NCBI RefSeq assembly: GCF_001667925.1
Contig: NZ_LZJR01000087.1
Span: 1 to 64,000, forward strand
Length of the DNA: 64,000 nt
Direction of reading: 5' to 3'
Source of the DNA: Mycobacterium sp. E2479
Lineage (GTDB): Bacteria; Actinomycetota; Actinomycetes; Mycobacteriales; Mycobacteriaceae
Position numbers and translations under genes: made by a program. The notes below the pieces were generated by a model. That model was not told the origin of the DNA and did no database searches. It was given only the letters and a program-made list of their open reading frames with translations. Positions 39,560-48,649 of this stretch are shown here, piece by piece (within the stretch, counting starts at the first letter, position 1; the number at the start of each line of letters is the position of its first letter).

Positions 39560-41134
39560 GTGCAACACAGTGAATTGTCGACAACTCTGCCGCTGAGTAC
39601 TGTCGCCGAACATGAAGGGGCCGCGCCGTTTCCCGCAGCAGCGTCCGAGCAGGCTGCGACGCCGCTTGCCTGGCTGATGTCGGCCTATGACGACCTGCTC
39701 GCCGCGCTCGAATCCGTAAGAGATCGCACCGGCGATCCGAACGCGTGGCAGACAGGATTGACGCCGGCCGAAGTGACTGCCGCGCTCAGCCCGACCACGC
39801 GTTCCGAACAGATCGAGGCAATCCTGCGCAAGATCCGCCAACAACAAGCCGGCGTGCTCGGCGCGGGAACGACGGCGAACGCGCCCGTGCGGCCGTTCGC
39901 CGAAGCCGCGGCATCGCCGGACCGAGAGTCGGGCGATGCGGCCGATGCCATCGCCCATGCCGAAGCGGCTCTGGCACAACAGAACTCGGCGAGCTCGCAA
40001 CTGGACCTGCAGGTAATCTCGGCCATCTTGAACGCGCACCTGCATGCGGTTGACGGCAGCCAAGCCCTCGTCAGGTTGCAACACGACACCGAAGCCGCGG
40101 TACGGACCCGGTCGGATCTGGACACCCCGGCCGGGGCGCGTGACTTCCAGCGGTTTCTTATCGGCAAGCTCCGAGACATTCGGGAGGTCGTCCTGAATGC
40201 CAGCCTGGACGACACGTCGAAGTCGGCACTGATGGCCGCCTGGACGTCGCTGTACGACGCCTCCAAAGGTGAACCGAATGCCCCGGGCGGACGCCCGGGA
40301 GCCGCGGCGCCGGTTGGTGATGCGCCCGGGGGCGGCCCGACCGACGATCTCGACGCCGAATGGGATCCGCTACTGGACTCGTTGCTGGCCGACGATGGTG
40401 GCGTCCCCGGCGATGTGTCAGGACCGGAGACGGCGGGCGTCGCCGCGATGCCGGCCATACCGCAACAGCCGATGGCGTCCGCCGTGCCTAACTTTGGTGG
40501 GGGGTCACTGCCGGGGCTCGGTTCTCTACCCGCATCGATGGCCGGTTGGGAAGGGCCCGGCGGACTGCCGCTCTCCCGGCTGGGGGATGGTGACAGGACC
40601 GATCCGGCTCTGGGCGATCTGGCCGACGAGGAGGTGCCCGACGAGCGAACCCAGGATCCGAGCTCGCGGGGAGCCTCGAACGAGCCAGGCGACGGGACCG
40701 ACGCCGAGGAAGGCACGGCATCCGAGGAGCCGCCGGCGGGTCCGACACCGGTGACCTTGCCCGATGGGGAAACAGTCACCGCGGGTAGCCCAGCGCTGGC
40801 AGCGGTGATCACGGCCGCCCTCGGCGGCACTCCGATAGCGGAGGCCTTCCAGCAGCAGGGAATCACCATTCCCCCACCGGGAACCGCAGTCCCGAGCCCT
40901 ATCGATGCCCCGCAGGTTTCGCCCGGCGATATCGGGATGCTCACCGATCGGCATGCGCTCGCCCTTGGCCCCGGAAAGGCGCTTCTCGATGGCCAAATTC
41001 AACACATCGCCACCGTGAGCGGACCGAGCTTCCTAGGCTGGGAGCATCCGCCGTCGTCGCATGCGGCAGTAACGACGCCGGCCAAGCCTGACCCACCGAC
41101 ACCTACCCGGCCGGCGACCTCGTCGACCACCTGA
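39560..41134 (+). CDS. DUF4226-domain protein with acidic tail (Rv0026-like)
   Basis: A 524-aa protein. Residues about 120-235 carry the DUF4226 block (SARTRSD-type lead, DTPAGARDFQRFLIGKLRDI). Then comes a Gly/Pro/Asp-rich low-complexity segment (about 240-400) and a C-terminal region with TVTAGSPALAAVITAALGG and LGPGKALLDGQIQHI, like secreted ESX-linked proteins. It is longer than I recall for Mtb Rv0026 (448 aa). GTG start. Confidence 0.78.
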   Translation: MQHSELSTTLPLSTVAEHEGAAPFPAAASEQAATPLAWLMSAYDDLLAALESVRDRTGDPNAWQTGLTPAEVTAALSPTTRSEQIEAILRKIRQQQAGVLGAGTTANAPVRPFAEAAASPDRESGDAADAIAHAEAALAQQNSASSQLDLQVISAILNAHLHAVDGSQALVRLQHDTEAAVRTRSDLDTPAGARDFQRFLIGKLRDIREVVLNASLDDTSKSALMAAWTSLYDASKGEPNAPGGRPGAAAPVGDAPGGGPTDDLDAEWDPLLDSLLADDGGVPGDVSGPETAGVAAMPAIPQQPMASAVPNFGGGSLPGLGSLPASMAGWEGPGGLPLSRLGDGDRTDPALGDLADEEVPDERTQDPSSRGASNEPGDGTDAEEGTASEEPPAGPTPVTLPDGETVTAGSPALAAVITAALGGTPIAEAFQQQGITIPPPGTAVPSPIDAPQVSPGDIGMLTDRHALALGPGKALLDGQIQHIATVSGPSFLGWEHPPSSHAAVTTPAKPDPPTPTRPATSSTT

Positions 41135-41180
41135 CCAAAACTCGCCGGCGCAACCGGCGGTCGTCAACAGGAGATAGCGG

Positions 41181-41498
41181 ATGGCAGATTCGATTCATGT
41201 AGTGCCTGCGCACCTACGTCAGGCTGCCGCAGACCACCAGGACATCTCCGAGTACCTGCGTACCGTCCCGTCGTCGCACGCGGCGATCCAAGACAGCCTC
41301 GATTCGCTCGGACCGGTCTTCAGTGAGCTGCGCGACGCAGGCCGTGAGCTGCTGGAACTTCGACGCCAGTGTTATGAACAGCAGGCTGCCGACCACGCTG
41401 ATCTGGCCGACAAACTGAACGCCTCGGCGACGATGTGGGAACAGCACGAGCAGGAGGCGGCAGGGAAGTTCGACGACATCGTCGACCGCGGTCGATGA
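41181..41498 (+). CDS. EspC/EspF-like type VII secretion substrate (DUF2580, Rv0027-like)
   Basis: A 105-aa helical protein of the DUF2580 group (ESX-1 EspC/EspF): MADSIHVVPAHLRQAAADHQ at the N-terminus and helix pairs to WEQHEQEAAGKFDDI. The strict YxxxD/E secretion motif is not clean; YEQQAAD is the nearest. AGGAGA precedes the ATG. Its stop overlaps the next start (ATGA), as espF neighbours espH in ESX-1. Confidence 0.82.
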   Translation: MADSIHVVPAHLRQAAADHQDISEYLRTVPSSHAAIQDSLDSLGPVFSELRDAGRELLELRRQCYEQQAADHADLADKLNASATMWEQHEQEAAGKFDDIVDRGR

Positions 41499-41806
41499 CC
41501 GACGCGAATCCCGCTTTCGACACTGTTCATCCGAGCGGACACATTCTTGTCCGCTCCTGCCGGGGCGGCTATATGCACAGCGTCACCCTGAGCGAGGAGG
41601 CGATGGAAACCGACGCTGAGGCATTGGCGCACGGCATTCTCCTGACCGCCGACGTGTCATGCCTCAAAGCTTTGCTGGAAATCCGCGACGAGATCGTCGC
41701 TGCCGGGCACACACCCTCCGCGGCGGTCCCAACCCCCCGAGACCTTGATGCGGCCATCGAAAAGTTGCTGTCCCACAAACTGCGTCGCCGTAGTGGCGCA
41801 ATCTAG
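41495..41806 (+). CDS. EspH-like protein (DUF2694, Rv0028-like)
   Basis: A 103-aa protein of the DUF2694 family, which includes ESX-1 EspH. Blocks: HPSGHILVRSCRGGYMHSVT, LSEEAMETDAEALAHGILL and the C-terminal PTPRDLDAAIEKLLSHKL. The pairing with an EspF-like gene mirrors espF-(espG)-espH, but no EspG is present. Role unknown. Confidence 0.82.
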   Translation: MTDANPAFDTVHPSGHILVRSCRGGYMHSVTLSEEAMETDAEALAHGILLTADVSCLKALLEIRDEIVAAGHTPSAAVPTPRDLDAAIEKLLSHKLRRRSGAI

Positions 41807-41829
41807 AGAGCGATCAGGCGCACGCTGGC

Positions 41830-41973
41830 CTAGCGTAACCGTGGCTGAGCCACGCTTGGATCGGGAGCGATACCGGTTGGCGGTTCTACCGGATTGGGGC
41901 CGAACAACTCTCGCGCGCGAGCGAGGAAGGCGCGCACCTCATCGAGTTGCTGCTCCAGTGCAGAATCAGCCAT
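41830..41973 (-). pseudogene. 47-aa remnant or small ESX-linked ORF
   Basis: Antisense to the surrounding operon, in the 250-bp gap before the Rv0029-like gene. An ATG frame encodes MADSALEQQLDEVRAFLARA then RELFGPNPVEPPTGIAPDPS and ends in VAQPRLR. This looks like the N-terminal leader of longer ESX-associated (transglycosylase-like) mycobacterial proteins that has lost its body. It could also be an intact short protein. Confidence 0.45.
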
Positions 41974-42055
41974 GTCCTTACGCTACCGAGGGCCTTGCGA
42001 CCGCACAATTCACCGACCGCAAAGGTCGCCGGCCGGGCCCCGGTACGCTTAGCCG

Positions 42056-43552
42056 GTGGCGGTCTTCGGTCGGATGTCGGCGCGTCAGCGCCTCCGGAGA
42101 GCTACCCGGGAATCGCTGGCGATGCCGGCTTTCAGCTCCCCTATCGACTGCACCCCGTGGGTGACAGGCGGATTGTGGCCTGCCGAACTGTCGACGGTCA
42201 CAGCCGAAACCGCTACTCTCGCTGAGCATCTCAAAGCTGACCTGCAGCGGATTTCTCACGCCGCCAACGACGAACTGAAGTTGCTCAAGCGATCGGGAAT
42301 GACCGACGCCTCCCGCCAGGCGGCAGAGGCGCGAGTCATCGACGAGGCCCGCGCCCGTGCGGTGCGCCGAGTCGAGTCGACGATGCGCTATCTGCATGCC
42401 ATGCGAAGCGGAGCCCAAGCTCCCGTTACTCCCCCACCGAGGCTCGAGCCGCACGGCGCGGATCTGGAAAGAACGCAGGTACTGCCTGCGATCCGCGAGG
42501 CCAAGCCCGTCGCCGAGCCGCCCATGCGGCTTGACCCTGAGGCAACCCCACGGCCGGAAGGAAGGCGTCGTCGCGAGTCTGCGATCGAACTTGTCGCCGA
42601 CCCCGGTACGCCGCAGGCACCCAGTCAGCGGGCACATGCCGACCGCACCGCCGATGTGTCACATCTCGGCGAGACGCAAGTTATCCCGGTGGTCAGGGAC
42701 GAGCCTGATTCACCGGTGCCGGTGCAGCCAGCGCCCGAGCCGGCACCGGATCAGGCCGACTCCGGCCGCCACCACGCGGTCGTCGACGAGGCGGTCACCG
42801 GTATGGCGGAGCCGCAGGTGGTCCGCCAGGAACGGGTTGTCGATCCAACCGCCACCGCCGCCACGCCTGCCGTTGCGGGAAGCGGCAGACCATCCGCCAC
42901 GACTGCCCAGCCTGGCGACGAAAAACGCAGATTTGCAACGAGTCTCGATAGTGAGCGGCTGAACCGGTTGCTCGAGTTCGTGGTTCGGCAGGAGCCGCGC
43001 CTCAATTGGGCTATCGGAGATCGTGGCGACGGCACGACCGTACTGGTCACCGATCTCGCTCACGGGTGGATACCTTCAGGCATCACCCTTCCGGCGGGCG
43101 TGCGATTGTTGGAACCCGAGCGTCGCAGCGGTAGGGTCGCCGCACTGATCGGCGAAACGGCGCGCGTCGTCACATACGCCCCCGGCGATTCTTTGCACCG
43201 CTCGGTCGACTTCACCGCGACCAGATCGTCGATGGAGCCGCGCACGCTGCCCGCCATCGATGACCTGGCGAGCGTGTTGAGTGCGGCCACGCGCGGTCGT
43301 GACGATCTACCCAAGATCGCGCCGAGGTTGGCCGAAGCCGCCGCCACGGGAACGGTTGTCGTCGACCAGGAGGTCGACGTGCTGCGGGTCCATCTCGATA
43401 CCGCGCGTTACCAGCTCCTCGTTCAGTATCCGAACGTCAATCCCGGGCTCCTGCTCAAGTGCCTGTTGATGGCCGCCACCGAGGGCATCGCCAGCGGAGA
43501 CGCCGTGTCCGCTAACTACCACCTCGCGTGGTACCAAAAGCTTGCCGGGTGA
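42056..43552 (+). CDS. ESX-associated DUF5632/DUF5631-type protein (Rv0029-like)
   Basis: A 498-aa protein. The N-terminal helical region (about 40-120) precedes a Pro/Glu-rich linker. The conserved C-terminal half has RLNRLLEFVVRQEPRLNWAI, GWIPSGITLPAGVRLLEP and LLMAATEGIASGDAVSANYH. Related proteins accompany ESX loci (EspK-like context). GTG start at 42056. Longer than I recall for Mtb Rv0029 (365 aa), mainly in the linker. Function unknown. Confidence 0.75.
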   Translation: MAVFGRMSARQRLRRATRESLAMPAFSSPIDCTPWVTGGLWPAELSTVTAETATLAEHLKADLQRISHAANDELKLLKRSGMTDASRQAAEARVIDEARARAVRRVESTMRYLHAMRSGAQAPVTPPPRLEPHGADLERTQVLPAIREAKPVAEPPMRLDPEATPRPEGRRRRESAIELVADPGTPQAPSQRAHADRTADVSHLGETQVIPVVRDEPDSPVPVQPAPEPAPDQADSGRHHAVVDEAVTGMAEPQVVRQERVVDPTATAATPAVAGSGRPSATTAQPGDEKRRFATSLDSERLNRLLEFVVRQEPRLNWAIGDRGDGTTVLVTDLAHGWIPSGITLPAGVRLLEPERRSGRVAALIGETARVVTYAPGDSLHRSVDFTATRSSMEPRTLPAIDDLASVLSAATRGRDDLPKIAPRLAEAAATGTVVVDQEVDVLRVHLDTARYQLLVQYPNVNPGLLLKCLLMAATEGIASGDAVSANYHLAWYQKLAG

Positions 43553-43624
43553 GCTGCCGGCAGGTAGGCCGAAAGCCTGCTCGCATATGAATTGACGCTG
43601 GTCGGAGGGGTCGACGATACTGTC

Positions 43625-43945
43625 ATGGTGGCGGATTCGGGCAGTCGCGCGAATCTCAGCGAGAAGGATCTCGTCGAATCGGTTCTTCGGGATCTGAGCG
43701 AGGCGGCCGACAAGTGGGAAGCCCTTGTGGCGCAGGCGGAAGCCGTTACCTACAGCGTCGACCTGGGCGACATTTACGCCGTTGCGAATTCCGACGGCCG
43801 GCTGCTGAAATTGACTTTGCATCCCGGGGTGATGACCGGATACGGCCACGTCGAGCTGGCCGAGAGACTGAACCTCGCGATTACCGCGCTGCGCGAGGAG
43901 GCTGAGGCCGAGAACCGGGCGAGTTACGGCGGCCCACTGCACTGA
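43625..43945 (+). CDS. YbaB/EspL-like small protein (Rv0030-like)
   Basis: A 106-aa protein with a coiled N-terminus and a YbaB/EbfC-like strand-helix fold (TYSVDLGDIYAVANSDGRLL, then HVELAERLNLAITALREEAE). ESX-1 EspL is of this type. The position matches Mtb Rv0030. ATG 43625 is preferred over the upstream start at 43592. It is the last gene before the deleted Rv0031-Rv0035 segment. Confidence 0.75.
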   Translation: MVADSGSRANLSEKDLVESVLRDLSEAADKWEALVAQAEAVTYSVDLGDIYAVANSDGRLLKLTLHPGVMTGYGHVELAERLNLAITALREEAEAENRASYGGPLH

Positions 43946-44095
43946 CGCGCGCTTCGCGTGCTCATCGACCGGCGCGTGTGCTGATGGGCTCCGGCTCTCT
44001 TCGCGCGCTTCGCGTGCTCATCGACCGGCGCGTGTGCTGATGGGCTCCGGCTCTCTTCGCGCGCTTCGCGTGCTCATCGACCGGCGCCGGGAGGC
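43946..44095. repeat. 56-bp tandem repeat (about 2.6 copies)
   Basis: The motif GCGCGCTT recurs at 43947, 44003 and 44059, so the period is 56 bp. Two full units are nearly identical and the third breaks off after CATCGACCGGCGC. The last unit contains the stop codon of the Rv0036c-like gene, so the array appears to have arisen by duplication of that gene's 3' end. It lies exactly where Mtb has Rv0031-fadD34. Confidence 0.9.
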
Positions 44096-44847
44096 CCGGC
44101 GAAGGCTTGAGCGATCTGCAACCAGCGCTGGGCGTCGGCGCCATGGGCGGTGATGTCGAGGGCGCTCAGCGGTCGCCGTTGGGTGACAAGGAAACAGAAA
44201 TCCTGCGCGGACCCACTGACCCGCTGCTCGGCATCGGGCGGCCCCCAGGTCCACGTGTCGCCGCCGGGACCACGCAGTTCGACGAAGAAGGGCTCTGCCG
44301 GCGGCACCAAATTGTTGATGGCGAAGGCGAAATCGCGGGTCCGTACCCCGAGGTGAGCGATCGACCGCAGCCGTTCGGTCGCGTGTCGCGTGACGCCCAG
44401 AGCGTCGGCGACATCGACGCCGTGCGCCCACGTCTCCATCAGGCGCGCGGTGGCCATCGAGGCCGCGCTCATCGGCGGGCCGAACCATGGGAGTTTGCGA
44501 CCGGACTGCACCGTGAGCAGTGCATCGTGTAATCGTCCCCGGGTGAGCCGCCAGTCGGCCAGTAGATCGGCCGGCGCCAGCGCCGCCAGCTCGTCGGCGC
44601 CTTTGTCCACGAAACCTGCCGGGTCAGCGGCCGCGCGTTCCAACACCTCGGCGAACCCGGCCTCGTCGGTAATGGCGATCAGAGCGACCCGATCGGTCCA
44701 CAGCAGGTGGCCGATCTGGTGGGCGATGGTCCAGCCGGGCGCGGGCGTCGGGTCGGCCCAGCGGTCCGGCGACAACGGTGAGACCAGTGCGTCGAGGGTG
44801 TCGCTCTCGGCGCGCAGATCGTCGACCATGGGCGCGGGACCGGTCAT
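44074..44847 (-). CDS. TIGR03084-type maleylpyruvate-isomerase-like protein (Rv0036c-like)
   Basis: A 257-aa DinB-superfamily protein. Metal/mycothiol-type motifs: [15 protein letters not shown] and [15 protein letters not shown]; a C-terminal [17 protein letters not shown] domain completes the family. [11 protein letters not shown] at 44847 has GGGAG six bases upstream. Probably in one operon with the MFS gene (50 bp gap), as in Mtb. The substrate is unknown. Confidence 0.87.
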   Translation of the reverse strand: MTGPAPMVDDLRAESDTLDALVSPLSPDRWADPTPAPGWTIAHQIGHLLWTDRVALIAITDEAGFAEVLERAAADPAGFVDKGADELAALAPADLLADWRLTRGRLHDALLTVQSGRKLPWFGPPMSAASMATARLMETWAHGVDVADALGVTRHATERLRSIAHLGVRTRDFAFAINNLVPPAEPFFVELRGPGGDTWTWGPPDAEQRVSGSAQDFCFLVTQRRPLSALDITAHGADAQRWLQIAQAFAGPPGAGR

Positions 44848-44897
44848 CGGCACTCCCGGCTGTCGGCTGCGGCCATCGCACAACTCACGTCTGTACC

Positions 44898-46199
44898 TTA
44901 ACGATCGCTCGTTGCGTCGCCGCCGCGACCGATGATGCTGTGCACGACCAGGCCCATCAGGTAAAGCACGGATCCGAACAGCGCGAAGGTGGGCGCGTGC
45001 CCGTCGTCGGGAATCAAGATGCCGGCCACCGTGATCGAGACGATGAACGCGACCCAGAACAGCGCGTCCTGTACGGCGAACACGTGCCCGCGAAGTGCGT
45101 CATCGACATCCATCTGAATTGCGGTGTCGGCGCAGAGCTTGACCACCTGCCCGGTAATCCCGAGCAGGAAGCCGCACGCGACCATGACCGGGACGAGCAG
45201 TTCGGCGCCGGCGACCTCGATGATCGCCGACGTCGCCAACGCGCCGTTCGCCGTCGCGTACCGCCCCCAGCGGCGGACCGCGGGCGGGGTGAGAACGTTG
45301 GCCAAAAAGGCGCCGAGGCCCGCGGCGCCGAAGAACAGGAGGGCGGTGCCGAACCCCCCACCCTTGAGGTTGGGCATGTGATGGACCAGCAACAAGACCA
45401 ACAGCGAGTTGATGCCGACGACCATGCGGTGCGCGGCCAAGCCGGACAGGGTGGCGGCGACCGTGGGCCGCTGCGCCACCGTGCGTGCTCCGTGCAGCCA
45501 GCCGGTGATCACCGCGTAGACGACGGGCCCGTGGATCGCACGCCGGGTGTCGTCGGGGCCCAGCACCCGCGAACCGAAGCGCCAGGACAACAGCAACGCG
45601 ATGGACACGGGGATCGTTGTGATGAACACGATTGCCGAGGCGCCCTTGTCGCTGGCGCCCAAGATGAATCGTGGCACCAGCATGAAATTTGCGCCGACGA
45701 ACGCCGCGATGGCCCCGGATGCCGTGGCGACCGAGTTCATCGTCACCACCTGCTCGCGCGGCACCACATGCGGCAGCGACGCCGACAGCCCGGACCCGAC
45801 GAACCGCGCCAAACCGTTGGCCAACAGGGCGCCCAGCAGTAGCGGCACATCGCCGGCCCGGACCGCCAGGATGGTGCCGATCGCGGCGAAGAGGACCAGC
45901 CGGCCCACGTTGGCGCCGACGAGCACCAGCCGCCGATCCCAACGGTCCATCAGGGCGCCGGCGAACGGGCCCAAAAGCGAGTACGGCAAGAACAGAACCG
46001 TGAAGGCGCGCGCTATGGAAAGAGGGTCGGCGGCCCGATCGGGGCTGAACAGCAAAGCCCCGGCAAGCGCCGCCTGGAACAAACCGTCACCGAATTGGCT
46101 CGCGATGCGCACCTGCAGCAGCCGCCAGAAGTCTGGCAAAACGCGCACCGACCGCCAGACTTCGACGGGTGCGCTGGACTGCATCCGAGTTGGGATCAC
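44898..46199 (-). CDS. Major facilitator superfamily transporter (Rv0037c-like)
   Basis: A 433-aa MFS protein with about twelve hydrophobic segments and the loop 2-3 signature [22 protein letters not shown]-type drug or metabolite exporters look like this. Position matches Mtb Rv0037c. The substrate cannot be read. Confidence 0.88.
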   Translation of the reverse strand: MIPTRMQSSAPVEVWRSVRVLPDFWRLLQVRIASQFGDGLFQAALAGALLFSPDRAADPLSIARAFTVLFLPYSLLGPFAGALMDRWDRRLVLVGANVGRLVLFAAIGTILAVRAGDVPLLLGALLANGLARFVGSGLSASLPHVVPREQVVTMNSVATASGAIAAFVGANFMLVPRFILGASDKGASAIVFITTIPVSIALLLSWRFGSRVLGPDDTRRAIHGPVVYAVITGWLHGARTVAQRPTVAATLSGLAAHRMVVGINSLLVLLLVHHMPNLKGGGFGTALLFFGAAGLGAFLANVLTPPAVRRWGRYATANGALATSAIIEVAGAELLVPVMVACGFLLGITGQVVKLCADTAIQMDVDDALRGHVFAVQDALFWVAFIVSITVAGILIPDDGHAPTFALFGSVLYLMGLVVHSIIGRGGDATSDR

Positions 46200-46326
46200 C
46201 GAAACCGACTTCCACGATTGGGGCTGATAAGGCTCGCGCGATCAGAGCCGTCCAACAACAGTACAAATCTCCAGGGCCCACGGTTCGGATTGCCCCGGGC
46301 CACGATGCGCCGGATGCGATGATGGT

Positions 46327-46935
46327 GTGGTGCCGCCGCCGGAGGATCCAGAGGACTACGTCGCACCCGCCGCGCAACGGGTGCGCGCGGGCACTTTGCT
46401 GCTCGCCAATACCGACCTTCTCGAGCCCACGTTTCGCCGCAGCGTGATCTACATCGTCGAGCACAACGACGGCGGCACGCTGGGCGTCGTCCTGAACCGC
46501 GCCAGCGACACCGCGGTGTACAACGTGTTGCCCCAGTGGACCAAGTTGTCGGCCAAGCCGAAGACCATGTTCATCGGCGGACCGGTGAAGCGTGACGCGG
46601 CGCTGTGCCTGGCCACGCTGCGGGTGGGCGCCGATCCCCAGGACGCGCCGGGCCTGCGGCACGTGGACGGCCGGGTGGTCATGGTCGATCTGGACGCCGA
46701 CCCCGACGGCATCGCGCCTCTGGTCGAAGGGGTCCGGATCTTCGCGGGGTACTCAGGCTGGACTATCGGTCAGCTGGAGGGCGAGATCGAACGCGACGAT
46801 TGGATCGTGTTGTCCGCCTTACCATCCGACGTGCTGGTGGGACCGAGGTCCGACCTGTGGGGCCAGGTTTTGCGGCGTCAGCCGCTGCCGCTTTCGCTGC
46901 TGGCCACCCACCCCATCGACATCAGCCGAAACTAG
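46327..46935 (+). CDS. UPF0301/YqgE-AlgH family protein (Rv0038-like)
   Basis: A 202-aa protein with AGTLLLANTDLLEPTFRRSV, GGTLGVVLNRAS, FIGGPVKRDAAL and a C-terminal GYSGWTIGQLEGEI: the YqgE/AlgH fold. GTG start; same length as Mtb Rv0038. Biochemical role unknown. Confidence 0.92.
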   Translation: MVPPPEDPEDYVAPAAQRVRAGTLLLANTDLLEPTFRRSVIYIVEHNDGGTLGVVLNRASDTAVYNVLPQWTKLSAKPKTMFIGGPVKRDAALCLATLRVGADPQDAPGLRHVDGRVVMVDLDADPDGIAPLVEGVRIFAGYSGWTIGQLEGEIERDDWIVLSALPSDVLVGPRSDLWGQVLRRQPLPLSLLATHPIDISRN

Positions 46936-46954
46936 GGCCACTCCCCCAATTCAA

Positions 46955-47296
46955 TCAGTGGCACGACTGTATGCAGCCGGCGCAGCTGCCGACGCAGGTG
47001 GGTGCCGCCGCTTCCTGGCGCAGCACGAAACGCGCACTCTGCCACGAGCCCGCGGCCAACGTACCCAGCGCCCCTACCACACAGACGACGAGCACGACCA
47101 GCGCGGTGTCTGGAGCCGCGGCCACGGCCACCGCGCCACCGGCTGCCAGCATCACGGCGGCGGCCAACTGTGTCGGCGCCATCGCGCGCAGCGCCAATGC
47201 GGTGGCGCCGAAACTCCGGTTATGCGCGAGCGTCCAGGTGCCGAACCCCGCCGAGGCCACCGCAGCACACATGCACAGCACGCCCGCAATCAGCAT
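46955..47296 (-). CDS. Small membrane protein with Cys-rich tail (Rv0039c-like)
   Basis: A 113-aa protein with three hydrophobic segments (LIAGVLCMCAAVASAGF; LAAAVMLAAGGAVAVAA; LVVLVVCVVGALGTLAA). It ends in CVGSCAGCIQSCH, a CX3CX2CX3CH cluster. Such a tail could bind metal or form disulfides. Position matches Mtb Rv0039c, function unknown. Convergent with the UPF0301 gene, 19 bp away. Confidence 0.8.
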   Translation of the reverse strand: MLIAGVLCMCAAVASAGFGTWTLAHNRSFGATALALRAMAPTQLAAAVMLAAGGAVAVAAAPDTALVVLVVCVVGALGTLAAGSWQSARFVLRQEAAAPTCVGSCAGCIQSCH

Positions 47297-47364
47297 GGGC
47301 TCACAATACGAGCCGGGTCGCCGGCCCGCACACCCGGCTCGGCGGGTGCCGGTGCCGCCGTCCG

Positions 47365-48465
47365 CTAGTGCTGGAGGAACGAGAAATTCGGTAGCGGGGG
47401 CAGTCCCGGCACCATGGCCAGCAGGCTGGGTGTGCGCTGCGGATTTGTCATCGGCGGCTGCGCGGGGAGCCCGACGGGCGCCGGGGGTGACGTCTGGGCG
47501 AGCGGCACCAGTGGAGCCGTGCCGGGTGCCGGGGCGGCAGGCGCGACTGGAGCCACGGCCGGTACCGGTGCGCCCGGTGCGGCGGCGGGAGCCTGATTGG
47601 GCAGCCCAACCGGAGAGGTGGCGGGAACCTGGGCCGGTGCCGGGGCAGCCGCGCCGGGGACGCTCACGCGGAATCCGTTGATGATGGCGTCGGTGGCCGG
47701 TGCGTCGGCGACGCTCACCGCGCGATCGGTGGTCACCGCCAGCGACACGAGGTACTTGTCGTGTCCCGACGTGGCGATGACATGGCGCCGCGAGGTGTTG
47801 AGCGTCAAGTCGCCGTCGCGGTAGGTGCCCTCAATGATCGACGACGGGAAGCCGTTGAAATCGGCCATCGAGGCGTTGGTGGGCTGCCAGGCAAACAGCT
47901 TCTGGCTGTCGATGTAGCCGTGGGTGATGGCCTCTTTCGGATCGAAGGCGCCGACCAGTTTGTAGACCACGACTTGCGCATTCGATGAGTAGATACTGCT
48001 GCCATGCCGGTCGGCGATGACCGCGAACGCATCGGGCACGTTGGGATCGGGTACCTGGGTCCAGCGCGGGGGCATCGGCAAGGTGATGTCGAGAGCAGTG
48101 AAGCCCTGCGGCTTTTGCGCCTCGAGCTTCACGCCCTTCGACTGCAGGAATTCGTGGATCGTTCCAGAGGACGCCGGAACCGGAACCGCTGGGCCGGCAG
48201 TAGCCGGTGCCGTGGTTCCGGGGGCTGTGGCGGTCGCCTGCGGGGCGGTCTGGTTGCCGGCCGGCGGAGCCGCGAGATATCTGCTCGGCGGCACCAGCTC
48301 GGGTCCGAGGTTCGGCGGTGCCTGCGCGGGAACCGTGGGGACGGGCGCCGGTACCGGAGGCAACGGGTCTGCCGATGCCGTGCCGCCCGCAACAACCGCC
48401 AGGCCCATCAGGCCTGCGACCAGTCCGCCGAGCAGTGCCCGGCGGACGGGGACGATCTCAATCAT
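47365..48465 (-). CDS. mtc28: Proline-rich secreted antigen Mtc28
   Basis: A 366-aa protein. Signal peptide ([20 protein letters not shown], cut near ASADP), a Pro/Ala-rich segment, then an LpqN-like domain ([20 protein letters not shown] to [14 protein letters not shown]) and a second Pro/Ala-rich tail. No lipobox Cys is seen. MIEIVPVRR at 48465 has GGAAGGA eight bases upstream. Longer than the Mtb 310-aa 28-kDa antigen, mostly in the low-complexity tail. Confidence 0.9.
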   Translation of the reverse strand: MIEIVPVRRALLGGLVAGLMGLAVVAGGTASADPLPPVPAPVPTVPAQAPPNLGPELVPPSRYLAAPPAGNQTAPQATATAPGTTAPATAGPAVPVPASSGTIHEFLQSKGVKLEAQKPQGFTALDITLPMPPRWTQVPDPNVPDAFAVIADRHGSSIYSSNAQVVVYKLVGAFDPKEAITHGYIDSQKLFAWQPTNASMADFNGFPSSIIEGTYRDGDLTLNTSRRHVIATSGHDKYLVSLAVTTDRAVSVADAPATDAIINGFRVSVPGAAAPAPAQVPATSPVGLPNQAPAAAPGAPVPAVAPVAPAAPAPGTAPLVPLAQTSPPAPVGLPAQPPMTNPQRTPSLLAMVPGLPPLPNFSFLQH

Positions 48466-48649
48466 CTGCGTCGGTCCTTCCAAAGGCTCTTCTACCAGAA
48501 GCCGTCGATAGTGGCTGACTGTAACTAGAGGTCAAAGGCGTGCACAGGGCCGAAACACACCTGGGATGAACCTCTGATCGGCGCGCAACGGAACCGAGAC
48601 CAACCTGTGGCCGGCAGACCCCTCGTGTCGGCCCTTATACCCTGTTCAG

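Noticed and set aside
43946..44095. Tandem array as CRISPR
   Set aside because: Units are contiguous duplicates without unique spacers. The same holds for 58101-58285.
48466..48649. T-box or leader attenuator for leuS
   Set aside because: No T-box consensus, specifier loop or terminator/antiterminator pair was visible in the 184-bp gap.
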